Assembly (NCBI RefSeq): GCF_038433155.1
Contig: NZ_JBCDMW010000036.1
Location: 1 to 64,000, forward strand
Direction of reading: 5' to 3'
DNA length: 64,000 bases
DNA from: Luteococcus sp038433155
GTDB taxonomy: Bacteria > Actinomycetota > Actinomycetes > Propionibacteriales > Propionibacteriaceae
Shown one piece after another: positions 53,045-61,208 of this stretch; within the stretch, counting starts at the first letter, position 1, and each line of letters starts with the position of its first letter. The translations under genes were made by a program, and so were the position numbers. The notes beneath the pieces are model-generated. The model was not told the origin of the DNA. It did not search any database and worked only from the letters and a program-made list of their open reading frames with translations.

Positions 53045-54361
53045 TCAGCTGGCCGAGCCCGACGGGTTGTCCAGCACCAGGTGCCCGACGGCGGTGTTGG
53101 AGGCGGGCACGTGGTAGAAGCGGTGCCGCACCGACGGGTGCTCGCCGCCGAACTGGTCGTCCATCGCGCCGCGGGCGATCAGCCACATCACCAGCTCGAT
53201 GCCCTCGCTGCCGGCCTCATCGACGTAGTCCAGGTGCGGCCATTCGGTCAGGCCCATCGGATCCTCGATCAGCATGTCCAGGAAGGCGTTGTCCCATTCC
53301 CGGTTGATCAGGCCCGCGCGGGGGCCCTGCAACTGGTGGCTCATGCCGCCGGTGCCCCAGATCTGCACATTGAGCTCATCACCCTGCCAGGTGTCCAGCG
53401 CACGGCGCAGCGCCTTGCCCAGCTCGTAGCAGCGACGGCCGGACGGGACGGGGTACTGCACCACGTTGACCGCCAGCGGAATCACCTTGCAGGGCCACTT
53501 CTCCACGTCGCCGAAGAGCAGGCTGAGCGGCACGGTCAGCCCGTGGTCCACCACCATCTCGTTGACCAGGGTGAGATCGAAGTCGTCCTGGATCATCGAC
53601 TGCGCCAGGTGCGCGGCCAGCTCGGGGTAGCCCTCCACATCCGGCACGGGACGGGGGCCGTAGCCCTCGTCGGCCACCGGGTAGTGCGCGCCGGTGCCCA
53701 GCACGAAGGTGGGGATCAGCGACGAGTCGAAGGCGGTCGCGTGGTCGTTGTAGACCAGGATCACCACGTCGGGAGTGTTGTCCTTCATCCACTCCCGGGA
53801 GGCGACATAGCCGTCGAAGACCTTCTTCCAGTAGGGCTCCTCGGTCTTGCCCAGGTCCATCGCCGCGCCGATCGCCGGCACGTGCGAGGTGAAGACGGTC
53901 GACGTGATCCGGGCCTTGGCATCGGGATTCAGCGTCTCCGCCTTGACCCGGGGCGCCGGCGGGGTCCAGCCGTCCAGGTCCTTCAGCCGGACCCCTTCGG
54001 GGCGACGGCCACCGCTGGCCATCATGTCCCGATAGGCCGCCTCGGACATGCCGGTCATGGAGCCGGCCATCTGCTGGAAGCTCAGCCCATGGGTGGCGCC
54101 GATCTTGCTCAGGAAGTAGATGTTGCCGCCCTCGGCCATCATCGCGTTCAGGTCCATGTCCAGCACGGCCTGCTTCTGCTTCTCGTTCAGCGGCCATTCG
54201 TCCAGGTAGGCCCGCTGGTCGGCCAAGAAGCGTTCCCGGTTCTCCGGCTTCATCAGGGACATGGAGAACTGGTTCAGGTGGTATCCCTTGCGGGCCTGCT
54301 CCGCGTCAAAGATGATCGTGCCCGGGACGTCCAGATAGGGACGATCTGGGTTGGTGCTCAT
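53045..54361 (-). CDS. ligAB: Protocatechuate 4,5-dioxygenase, fused alpha-beta (LigAB)
   Basis: A 438-residue fusion. Residues about 20-115 are the small LigA domain (HLNQFSMSLMKPENRERFLA, GATHGLSFQQMAGSMTGM); after a 35-residue linker, the LigB class III extradiol dioxygenase domain runs from about 150, with His160 in FTSHVPAIG and His207 in VYNDHATAFD as iron ligands and the DHGLTVPL block. It opens the protocatechuate ring to 4-carboxy-2-hydroxymuconate semialdehyde. Sphingomonad LigA and LigB are separate chains; fused forms are known in actinobacteria. It is the last gene of the operon, 19 bases after ligI. Confidence 0.92.
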   Translation of the reverse strand: MSTNPDRPYLDVPGTIIFDAEQARKGYHLNQFSMSLMKPENRERFLADQRAYLDEWPLNEKQKQAVLDMDLNAMMAEGGNIYFLSKIGATHGLSFQQMAGSMTGMSEAAYRDMMASGGRRPEGVRLKDLDGWTPPAPRVKAETLNPDAKARITSTVFTSHVPAIGAAMDLGKTEEPYWKKVFDGYVASREWMKDNTPDVVILVYNDHATAFDSSLIPTFVLGTGAHYPVADEGYGPRPVPDVEGYPELAAHLAQSMIQDDFDLTLVNEMVVDHGLTVPLSLLFGDVEKWPCKVIPLAVNVVQYPVPSGRRCYELGKALRRALDTWQGDELNVQIWGTGGMSHQLQGPRAGLINREWDNAFLDMLIEDPMGLTEWPHLDYVDEAGSEGIELVMWLIARGAMDDQFGGEHPSVRHRFYHVPASNTAVGHLVLDNPSGSAS

Positions 54362-54380
54362 GGTCTTTCCCTTCGGTTGG

Positions 54381-55400
54381 TCAGGCCTGGCCGACGTCAT
54401 CGCCGACGCCATGACGGTGCTCTGCGGTGGGCTTGCCGAGCTCGGCGGACTGGTCTCCCAGCGCCTCCTCGGGCCAGTACAGCCGCATCGGGTTGTCCAC
54501 CAGGAGCCTGCGCTGCAGGTCCTCGGTGGGGGCGATGTGGGGGATGAAGTCCACCAGCAACCCGTCGTCGGGCATGTGGTCCTTCAGGTTGGGGTGCGGC
54601 CAGTCGGTGCCCCACAGCACGCGATCCGGGAATTCCTGCACCACCCGACGGGCAAAGGGCACGACGTCGGTGTAGGCCTGCCGCTCACCGTCCAGCGCCT
54701 TGGGGCCGGTCACCGACAGCCGCTCGGGGCAGCTCACCTTGGACCAGATGTTGCCGTTCTCCCGCAGCAGCTTCAGGAAGAGTGCGAATTCGGACCCGTC
54801 CACATCCTTGGTCACGTCGGGCCGGCCCATGTGGTCGACGACGACGGTGGTGGGGATGGAGCTGAAGAAGTCGTACAGATCCGGCAGGTCGGCGGCCTCG
54901 AAGTAGATCACCACATGCCACCCCAGCGGGGCGATCTTCTCCACGATGGTGCCCAGCGCGTCGGTGGGCACGGCGTCGACCAGGCGCTTGACGAAGTTGA
55001 ACCGCACACCGCGCACCCCGGCATCGTGCAATTCCTGCAGCTCCTCGGCGGTGACGTCGGGCTTCACCGTCGCGACGCCCCGGGCCCGGCCCTCGCTGCG
55101 CCGCACGGCGTCCACCATGGCGCGGTTGTCGGCACCGTGGCAGGTGGCCTGGACGATCACATTGCGACTGAAGCCCAGCTGGTCGCGCAGGGCGAAGAGT
55201 TGGTCGGCCGAGGCATCGCAGGGGGTGTACTTGCGCTGGGGCGCATAGGGGAACTGTTCCCCCGGCCCGAAGACGTGGCAGTGGGCATCCACGGCACCGT
55301 CCGGCAGCCGGAAGGCGGGCGTGCTGGGACCCTCGTACCAGTCCAGCCAGCCGTCGGTCTTGGTGAACTCGCCCGTCGTGGGCTTCTGCTGCTGGGTCAT
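54381..55400 (-). CDS. ligI: 2-Pyrone-4,6-dicarboxylate lactonase LigI
   Basis: A 339-residue amidohydrolase-fold enzyme that opens 2-pyrone-4,6-dicarboxylate to 4-oxalomesaconate. The barrel motif is VDAHCHVFGPG near residue 38, YTPCDASADQLFALRDQLGF follows, and the catalytic Asp is in LWGTDWPHPN. Its short gap to pobA (2 bases) and to ligAB marks it as part of the same transcript. The C-terminal 25 residues beyond YWPEEALG are a non-conserved tail. Confidence 0.92.
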   Translation of the reverse strand: MTQQQKPTTGEFTKTDGWLDWYEGPSTPAFRLPDGAVDAHCHVFGPGEQFPYAPQRKYTPCDASADQLFALRDQLGFSRNVIVQATCHGADNRAMVDAVRRSEGRARGVATVKPDVTAEELQELHDAGVRGVRFNFVKRLVDAVPTDALGTIVEKIAPLGWHVVIYFEAADLPDLYDFFSSIPTTVVVDHMGRPDVTKDVDGSEFALFLKLLRENGNIWSKVSCPERLSVTGPKALDGERQAYTDVVPFARRVVQEFPDRVLWGTDWPHPNLKDHMPDDGLLVDFIPHIAPTEDLQRRLLVDNPMRLYWPEEALGDQSAELGKPTAEHRHGVGDDVGQA

Positions 55401-55402
55401 GG

Positions 55403-56614
55403 TCAGTCCTCCATCAGTTCAGGCAGGTCGTAGGGCCAGCCGGTGTAGCACTCGGCCAGGTAGCTCATGGTCTTGGGCGAGGAGATCACCGATTCCAGCT
55501 CGCCCAGCTGGCGCTTGTTGTCGAAGGGTTCGGCGTCGGCCTGGGTGTGCAGCATCTGGGTCATCCAGTAGGAGAAGTTCTGGGACTTCCAGACCCGCTT
55601 CAGCGCCCGCTCGGAGTAGGTGTCCAGCTGCGCGGTGGAGCCGGTGCGAGCCCACTCCACCAGCGCGGGGGCCAGCAGGGCGACGTCGCCGAAGGCCAGG
55701 TTGAGGCCCTTGGCGCCGGTGGGCGGGACGGTGTGCGAGGCGTCGCCGGCCAGGTAGAGCTTGCCGTACTGCATCGGCTCCTGGACGAAGGAGCGGAAGG
55801 GCAGGATCACCTTCTCGAAGATCTCGCCACGCTTGAGCTTGAGGCCGTCGGGGCCGGCGACGATGGCATCCAGGTGGTCCCAGATCCGCTGCTCGTCCCA
55901 GTCGTCCACATTCTCATCCGGCGAGCACTGGAAGTACATCCGCTGCACCTCCGGGGTGCGCTGGCTGATCAGGGCAAAGCCCAGGTCCGAGCGGCAGTAG
56001 ATCAGCTCGTCGGAGCTGAACGGAGCCTTGGCCAGAATCCCGAACCAGGCAAAGGGATAGCGCTTGGTGTACTTGACCCGCTTGACCTCCGGGATCAGGT
56101 CGCGACACTTGGAGCGGGAGCCATCGGCGCCCACCACGATCTCGCAGTGGATCTCCTTGGCGACGCCGTCGGCATCGGTGAAGGAGATCACCGGGGAGTC
56201 GGTGTCGATTCCGCTCACCTGGGTGTCGGAAATCCCGAAGCGCACATCGCCACCGTCGCGCCGGCGGGCGGCCGCCAGGTCCACGAAGACCTCGTTCTGC
56301 GGGTAGAGCCACACGGTCTGGCCCAGCAGTTCCTTGAAGTCGATGTGGTGGTTCTCGCCGTTGAAGCGCAGGTAGATGCCGCTGTGCTCGTAGCCCTCGG
56401 TCAGCACCCGGCCACCGACGCCGGTGTCGGTCAGCATCCGCACGCTGCCAGCCTCCAGGATGCCGGCGCGATGGGTGTTGGCAATCACGTCGTGCTCACG
56501 ATTGTCCAGCACCACATTGTCGACGCCCTCCTTCGCCAACAGGTGCGAGAGCATCAGCCCCGCGGGACCTGCCCCGACGATTCCGACGCGCGTTGTGATG
56601 ACTTCCTTGTCCAT
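55403..56614 (-). CDS. pobA: 4-Hydroxybenzoate 3-monooxygenase PobA
   Basis: A 403-residue FAD monooxygenase that hydroxylates 4-hydroxybenzoate to protocatechuate. FAD motif GIVGAGPAGLMLSHLL at residues 10-25, the DG motif GADGSRSKCRDLIP and the C-terminal LAGDASHTVPPTGAKGLNLA are all present. ATG 56614 follows AGGAG. A 130-base gap separates it from the preceding aldo/keto reductase gene, so it may have its own promoter as well as read-through. It joins the 4-hydroxybenzoate made by the cre-type module to the ring-cleavage module. Confidence 0.94.
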   Translation of the reverse strand: MDKEVITTRVGIVGAGPAGLMLSHLLAKEGVDNVVLDNREHDVIANTHRAGILEAGSVRMLTDTGVGGRVLTEGYEHSGIYLRFNGENHHIDFKELLGQTVWLYPQNEVFVDLAAARRRDGGDVRFGISDTQVSGIDTDSPVISFTDADGVAKEIHCEIVVGADGSRSKCRDLIPEVKRVKYTKRYPFAWFGILAKAPFSSDELIYCRSDLGFALISQRTPEVQRMYFQCSPDENVDDWDEQRIWDHLDAIVAGPDGLKLKRGEIFEKVILPFRSFVQEPMQYGKLYLAGDASHTVPPTGAKGLNLAFGDVALLAPALVEWARTGSTAQLDTYSERALKRVWKSQNFSYWMTQMLHTQADAEPFDNKRQLGELESVISSPKTMSYLAECYTGWPYDLPELMED

Positions 56615-56744
56615 GGCGCTGTTCTCCTGATCTGTGCAATGAGTGGCGGCTCGGAGGAGCCGGTTTTGGGTGTGCTGGTCCGCGTCACGGCGCGGGAGCG
56701 TCGCGACGGGGGATACGTTCGGTTGTCTGGTGCGGGGGTGATGC

Positions 56745-57740
56745 TCAGAAGGTTTCGGCGTCAACCTCGTCCAGCTGGGCATCCTGGTAGCGCGATCCGG
56801 CGACGGTGCGCTGGTTGATCAGCTCGTCGACCTGGCGGGCCAGGTCCTCGTCGAGCCGAACCTGGGTTGCGGCCGCGTTCTCCCGCAGGTGTTCGCTGCT
56901 GGTGGTTCCGGGGATCGGCACCACCGACGGGCTGCGGTGCAGCAGCCAGGCCAGGGCCAGCTGCGCCGGAGTACAGCCGGCCTCGCGGGCCAGCTCGGCC
57001 AGCTGGTCCACCAGGGCCAGGTTGTGGCCGAAGTTCTCCGGCTGGAAGCGAGGCATCGGCCGGCGGATGTCTCCCGTGGGCAGCAGCTGCGGGTCGCGGA
57101 CCGCGCCGGTGAGCATTCCCCGGCCCAGCGGGCTGAAGGCCACCAGGGCAATCCCGCTCCGCTCGCAGGCCTCGAGCATCGCGATCTCCGCATTGCGGGT
57201 CCACAGCGAGTACTCGTTCTGCACCGCGGCAATCGGATGCACCCGCTGGGCCTCGCCCAGCCGGTCCACCGACACCTCGGACAGGCCGATCGCCCGCACC
57301 TTGCCCTGCTCCACCAGCTGTGCGACGGCACCGACGCTCTCCGCGATCGGCACCTGCTTGTCCCAGCGGTGCAGGTAGTACAGGTCGATCACGTCGACGC
57401 CCAACCGGCGCAGCGAGTCCTCACAGTTCTGCTTGATGCTCTCCGGACGGCCGTCGATCACCTTTGTGCCGTCCACCAGGTGCATCACACCCTTGCTGGC
57501 CAGCACCACCTCATCGCGACGGGTGCGCAGGACGCGCCCAACCAGCTCCTCATTGCGGCCGCCGCCGTAGAGCGCGGCGGTGTCCAGGAAGGTGACGCCC
57601 AGGTCGATGGCCTGATTGACCAGGGCCTCCCCCACCTCTTCCGCGGGACGCGGCTGGTAGGCGTGGCTCAGGTTCATGCATCCCAGCCCCAGCGCGCTCA
57701 CCTCGAAGGGCCCGACGGTGCGGGTTGGCAACGCGCTCAT
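56745..57740 (-). CDS. Aldo/keto reductase
   Basis: A 331-residue AKR. The catalytic tetrad can be seen: Asp in VTFLDTAALYG with its Tyr, Lys in VVLASKGV, and His in IDLYYLHRWD. The NADPH-binding IPGTTSSEHLRENA block is near the C terminus. Its job in a protocatechuate operon is unclear: reduction or detoxification of the aldehyde form of the cleavage product is possible. It overlaps ligC by 4 bases, so it is clearly part of the unit. Confidence 0.85.
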   Translation of the reverse strand: MSALPTRTVGPFEVSALGLGCMNLSHAYQPRPAEEVGEALVNQAIDLGVTFLDTAALYGGGRNEELVGRVLRTRRDEVVLASKGVMHLVDGTKVIDGRPESIKQNCEDSLRRLGVDVIDLYYLHRWDKQVPIAESVGAVAQLVEQGKVRAIGLSEVSVDRLGEAQRVHPIAAVQNEYSLWTRNAEIAMLEACERSGIALVAFSPLGRGMLTGAVRDPQLLPTGDIRRPMPRFQPENFGHNLALVDQLAELAREAGCTPAQLALAWLLHRSPSVVPIPGTTSSEHLRENAAATQVRLDEDLARQVDELINQRTVAGSRYQDAQLDEVDAETF

Positions 57741-58696
57741 CGGTTCAGCTGCTCCTCGAGCTGGCCCAGCACCTCGTAGCAGCCCATCACCTGCTGCACG
57801 CTGGAATTCGGCTCGCGACCCTCGCGGATGGCGGCCACGAATTCCCGGTCCTGCAGCTCGATCCCGTTCATGCTCACATCCACCTGGCTGACGTCGATGG
57901 GCTCCTCCTTGCCGTTGACCAGATCGTCGTAGCGGGCAATGTAGGTGCCGGTGTCGCCGATGTACCGGAAGAAGGTGCCCAGCGGTCCGTCATTGTTGAA
58001 CGACAGGCTCAGGGTGCAGATGGCGCCGGTCGCGGCCTTCAGCTGGATGGACAGGTCCATCGCGATCCCCAGCTCGGGGTGGATCGGCCCCTGGATGGCA
58101 TTCGCCTGCACGATGGGCGCTCCCGCCTGGTAGGCGAACAGGTCGACGGTGTGCGCGGCGTGGTGCCACAGCAGGTGGTCGGTCCAGCTGCGGGGCTCGC
58201 CCTTGGCATTGATGTTCTTGCGACGGAAGAAGTAGGTCTGCACGTCCATCTGCTGGATGTTGAACTCGCCGGCGACCACCTTGTTGTGGATCCACTGGTG
58301 AGAGGGATTGAATCGGCGGGTGTGGCCCACCATCGCCACCTTGCCCGAGGACTCGGCGGCGGCCAGGACGGCCTTGGCGTCAGCCAGCGAGTCGGCTACG
58401 GGGATCTCCACCTGGGCGTGCTTTTCGGACTCCAGCGCCTGAATGATCTGGCTGGCGTGCACCGGGGTGGGGGTGGCCAGGATCACGGCGTCGACGTCGT
58501 CCATCTCCAGCACGGCATCCAGGCCCTCGACGGCGCGCTCGACGCCGGTCTTCTCGGCCAGGGCAGCCAGGTCGCCGCTGGATCCGGCAACGGCCACCAC
58601 CTCGGCGTCGTCGATGTTCTTCAGACCCTCCAGGTGCTTCATGCCGAAGGCGCCACCGGCGCCGACCACTGCCACGCGAACGGGTGCATTGCTCAT
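57737..58696 (-). CDS. ligC: 4-Carboxy-2-hydroxymuconate-6-semialdehyde dehydrogenase LigC
   Basis: A 319-residue Gfo/Idh-type enzyme. It oxidises the hemiacetal of the LigAB product to 2-pyrone-4,6-dicarboxylate with NAD(P). The Rossmann motif is VVGAGGAFGMKHLEGLKNID; the usual EKP is replaced by EIPVADSL, as I expect for LigC. QPTYFF-type residues are in IQQMDVQTYFFRRKNINAKG, and WTDHLLWHHAAHTVDLFAYQ is a further LigC hallmark. It lies 36 bases downstream of ligK. Confidence 0.9.
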   Translation of the reverse strand: MSNAPVRVAVVGAGGAFGMKHLEGLKNIDDAEVVAVAGSSGDLAALAEKTGVERAVEGLDAVLEMDDVDAVILATPTPVHASQIIQALESEKHAQVEIPVADSLADAKAVLAAAESSGKVAMVGHTRRFNPSHQWIHNKVVAGEFNIQQMDVQTYFFRRKNINAKGEPRSWTDHLLWHHAAHTVDLFAYQAGAPIVQANAIQGPIHPELGIAMDLSIQLKAATGAICTLSLSFNNDGPLGTFFRYIGDTGTYIARYDDLVNGKEEPIDVSQVDVSMNGIELQDREFVAAIREGREPNSSVQQVMGCYEVLGQLEEQLNR

Positions 58697-58732
58697 GGTT
58701 GAAATCCTTTGCTGGGTTGGTCGGGTGTCTGG

Positions 58733-59422
58733 TCAGTCGAGGTAGGTGAGGCCGGCAGCCTCCAGCCCCTCGCGCATCTTGTACATGTCCAGGCCGAGTT
58801 CGCCGGAACGGAAGCGTTCCCGCTTCTGCCCCTCGAACTCTTCCCGTTTGCGGGCGGCCTCGGCAACCGGGTCGGCCAGCTCGGCGGGCACCACGACGAC
58901 GCCATCGACGTCGGCCACCACCACGTCGCCGGGGTTGACCAACGCGTTGGCGCAGACGACGGGGATGTTCACGCTGCCCAGCGTGGCCTTGATGGTGCCT
59001 TTGGAGTTGATCGCCCGGCTGAAGACCGGGAACTGCATCTCCTCCAGGTCATCCACGTCACGCACACCCCCGTCGATGACCAGGCCCTTGCAACCGCGGG
59101 CCTGCAGGCTGGTGGCCAGCAGGTCACCGAAGAAGCCGTCCTCGCTCTCGGTGGTGCAGCCGGCGATCAGCACGTCTCCGGGCTGCACCTGCTCCACGGC
59201 GACGTGGAACATCCAGTTGTCGCCGGGCTGCAGCAGCACGGTCACGGCCGGGCCGCACATCTTCGCGCCCTTCCAGACGGGGCGGATGTAGGGCCGCATC
59301 AACCCCACCCGGCCCATCGCCTCGTGAATGCTGGCGACGCCGTACTTCGAGAGCTCCTCGACGGCGGCCGGGTCGGCGCGCGTGATGTTGCGATGGACGA
59401 TGCCGAGATTGTTGAGACGCAT
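58733..59422 (-). CDS. ligK: 4-Carboxy-4-hydroxy-2-oxoadipate aldolase LigK
   Basis: A 229-residue RraA-fold class II aldolase that splits 4-carboxy-4-hydroxy-2-oxoadipate to pyruvate and oxaloacetate and can also decarboxylate oxaloacetate. The metal/substrate motif is GLVIDGGVRDVDDLEEMQFP, and DVVVADVDGVVVVPAEL is the second family block. ATG 59422 follows AAGGAGCAG; an in-frame upstream start is not needed. It performs the last step of the lower pathway. Confidence 0.92.
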   Translation of the reverse strand: MRLNNLGIVHRNITRADPAAVEELSKYGVASIHEAMGRVGLMRPYIRPVWKGAKMCGPAVTVLLQPGDNWMFHVAVEQVQPGDVLIAGCTTESEDGFFGDLLATSLQARGCKGLVIDGGVRDVDDLEEMQFPVFSRAINSKGTIKATLGSVNIPVVCANALVNPGDVVVADVDGVVVVPAELADPVAEAARKREEFEGQKRERFRSGELGLDMYKMREGLEAAGLTYLD

Positions 59423-59448
59423 GTTCTGCTCCTTGTTGAGGCGGCCGG

Positions 59449-60474
59449 TCACAGGCCGCGGGCGGCCAACTGCTGGTCCAGCCGGGGGTAGACGGTGCGG
59501 ACGTTCTGGCTGAGCACCTGCTCCTTCTGCTGCCCGTCCAGCCGGTCGGTGGCCTGGATGTAGCGCAGGGTGTCGTCGAAGTAGTGGCCGGTGCGCGGGT
59601 CGATGTCCCGCACCGCGCCGATCATCTCCGAGGCGAACAGGATGTTCTTGGTGGGCACGACGCTGGTCAGCAGGTCGATGCCCGGCTGGTGGTAGACGCA
59701 GGTGTCGAAGAAAACGTTGTTCAGCAGGTGCTCCTCCAGCTCCGGCTTCTTCAGCGCCATCGCCAGGCCGCGGAACCGTCCCCAGTGGTAGGGGACGGCA
59801 CCGCCGCCGTGTGGGATGACGAACTTCAGCTCCGGGAAGTCGGCAAACAAGTCACCCTGGATGAGCTGCATGAAGGCTGTGGTGTCGGCATTGAGGTAGT
59901 GCGCACCGGTGGTGTGGAAGGCCGGGTTGCAGGAGGTGGAGACGTGGATCATGGCGGGGATCTGGTATTCCACCATCGCCTCGTAGATCGGGTACCAGGA
60001 CTTGTCGGTCAGCGGCGGGGCGGTCCACTTGCCGCCCGACGGGTCGGGGTTGAGGTTGATGGTGACCGCCCCCAGCTCCTCCACCACGCGTCGCAGCTCG
60101 GGCAGGCTGGTGGCCGGATCGGCGCCGGGCGACTGCGGCAGCATCGCACCCATCGCGAACCGGTCGGGGTACAGCTGGCTCACCCGGTGGCACAGGTCAT
60201 TGCAGATGGTGGCCCAGCGCTTGCTGACCTCCAGGTCGCCGATGTGGTGTGCCATGAACGACGCGCGGGGGCTGAAGATGGTCAGGTCGGTTCCGCGCTC
60301 GTCCATCAACCTCAGCTGGTTGGCCTCCAGCGACTCGCGGATCTGGTCGTCGGTGATCACCGGATCCGACGCGGGGTTGTCGCCCTTGCCGTCGACGAAG
60401 GCAATCTGCTGGTCGCGCCAGTCGCCCAGCGGCTTCGGGGCGGTGGTGTAGTGGCCGTGACAGTCGATGATCAT
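59449..60474 (-). CDS. ligJ: 4-Oxalomesaconate hydratase LigJ
   Basis: A 341-residue amidohydrolase-2 family enzyme that adds water to 4-oxalomesaconate. The metal site begins with MIIDCHGHYTTAPKPLGDWR; further ligand-bearing blocks are IHVSTSCNPAFHTTGAHYLN and VIPHGGGAVPYHWGRFRGLA. ATG 60474 follows AAGGAGTGTTC and overlaps the stop of the ModA-fold gene as ATGA. The length and motifs are typical. Confidence 0.92.
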   Translation of the reverse strand: MIIDCHGHYTTAPKPLGDWRDQQIAFVDGKGDNPASDPVITDDQIRESLEANQLRLMDERGTDLTIFSPRASFMAHHIGDLEVSKRWATICNDLCHRVSQLYPDRFAMGAMLPQSPGADPATSLPELRRVVEELGAVTINLNPDPSGGKWTAPPLTDKSWYPIYEAMVEYQIPAMIHVSTSCNPAFHTTGAHYLNADTTAFMQLIQGDLFADFPELKFVIPHGGGAVPYHWGRFRGLAMALKKPELEEHLLNNVFFDTCVYHQPGIDLLTSVVPTKNILFASEMIGAVRDIDPRTGHYFDDTLRYIQATDRLDGQQKEQVLSQNVRTVYPRLDQQLAARGL

Positions 60475-61208
60475 GAACACTCCTTGCACTCATTGCGGAT
60501 GGCGGTGGCAGGCGTCATCCCGTGACGTTCCACCAATGACTGGTTCTGCGGGTCGGTGAGGAAGTCGATGAAGGCGGCGGCCGACTCGCCCTCCACGCTG
60601 GCACATCCGACTGCGGCGCTGAAGACCGAGCTGATCGCGTGCGGAGCGGGCAGCGGGCCCAGGATGGTGACGCCGTCAGTGCCACCCATCTCACTGAGCT
60701 GCTGCAGCCCCAGATCGATCTCGCCAGCCGCGAGCATTCCGGCTACCGGCATCCCGGGGCGGGCCTGCACTAGCCGGCCGTCGACTTCCTCCCGGATGCC
60801 CAGCGCGTCCAGCAGGGCCAGGAAGGCCTGGCCGCTGGGGCCCGTCGAGTACCCGATCCGCTGCGCGGCCAGGAGCAGGCTGCGCAGCTCCTCGGAGGTC
60901 TGCGGAGCCTGGGCGTCGCGGTTGGCGGGGACCCCCAGGACGGCGTCGGAGACGAAGACGGGACGGATGCTCTCGGCCAGCAGGTGACCCTCCTCGGCCA
61001 GCGTCTGCACCGCGCTCTGGGCCAGCACGATGACGTCGGCGGACTCCCCGGCGCGGATCGCGTCGGCGACAGCCACACCGCCGCCCGCGGTGAAGGCGAT
61101 CTGGGCGACGCCACGGTCGGCGGCCATATCGGCCAGGGCGGCCAGCAGATGCCGGGTGGCCATGGAGCCCACGCCCCGCAGCTGGATCTCCTCGTCGCCG
61201 TGACTCAT
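60471..61208 (-). CDS. Cytosolic ModA-fold (type II periplasmic-binding-like) protein
   Basis: A 245-residue protein with the fold of molybdate-type substrate-binding proteins (VAQIAFTAGGGVAVADAIRA, ESADVIVLAQSAVQTLAEEG, SSVFSAAVGCASVEGESAAA), but with no signal peptide or lipobox from ATG 61208, so it should stay in the cytosol. It overlaps both neighbours as ATGA, inside a protocatechuate operon with no ligU. It may bind or isomerise a dicarboxylic intermediate, possibly replacing the 4-oxalomesaconate isomerase. An unrelated sensor or chaperone role is also open. Confidence 0.72.
   Translation of the reverse strand: MSHGDEEIQLRGVGSMATRHLLAALADMAADRGVAQIAFTAGGGVAVADAIRAGESADVIVLAQSAVQTLAEEGHLLAESIRPVFVSDAVLGVPANRDAQAPQTSEELRSLLLAAQRIGYSTGPSGQAFLALLDALGIREEVDGRLVQARPGMPVAGMLAAGEIDLGLQQLSEMGGTDGVTILGPLPAPHAISSVFSAAVGCASVEGESAAAFIDFLTDPQNQSLVERHGMTPATAIRNECKECS

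Noticed and set aside
60471..61208. Molybdate ABC transporter binding protein
   Set aside because: No signal peptide or lipobox, no ModB/ModC partners, and translational coupling to ligJ.
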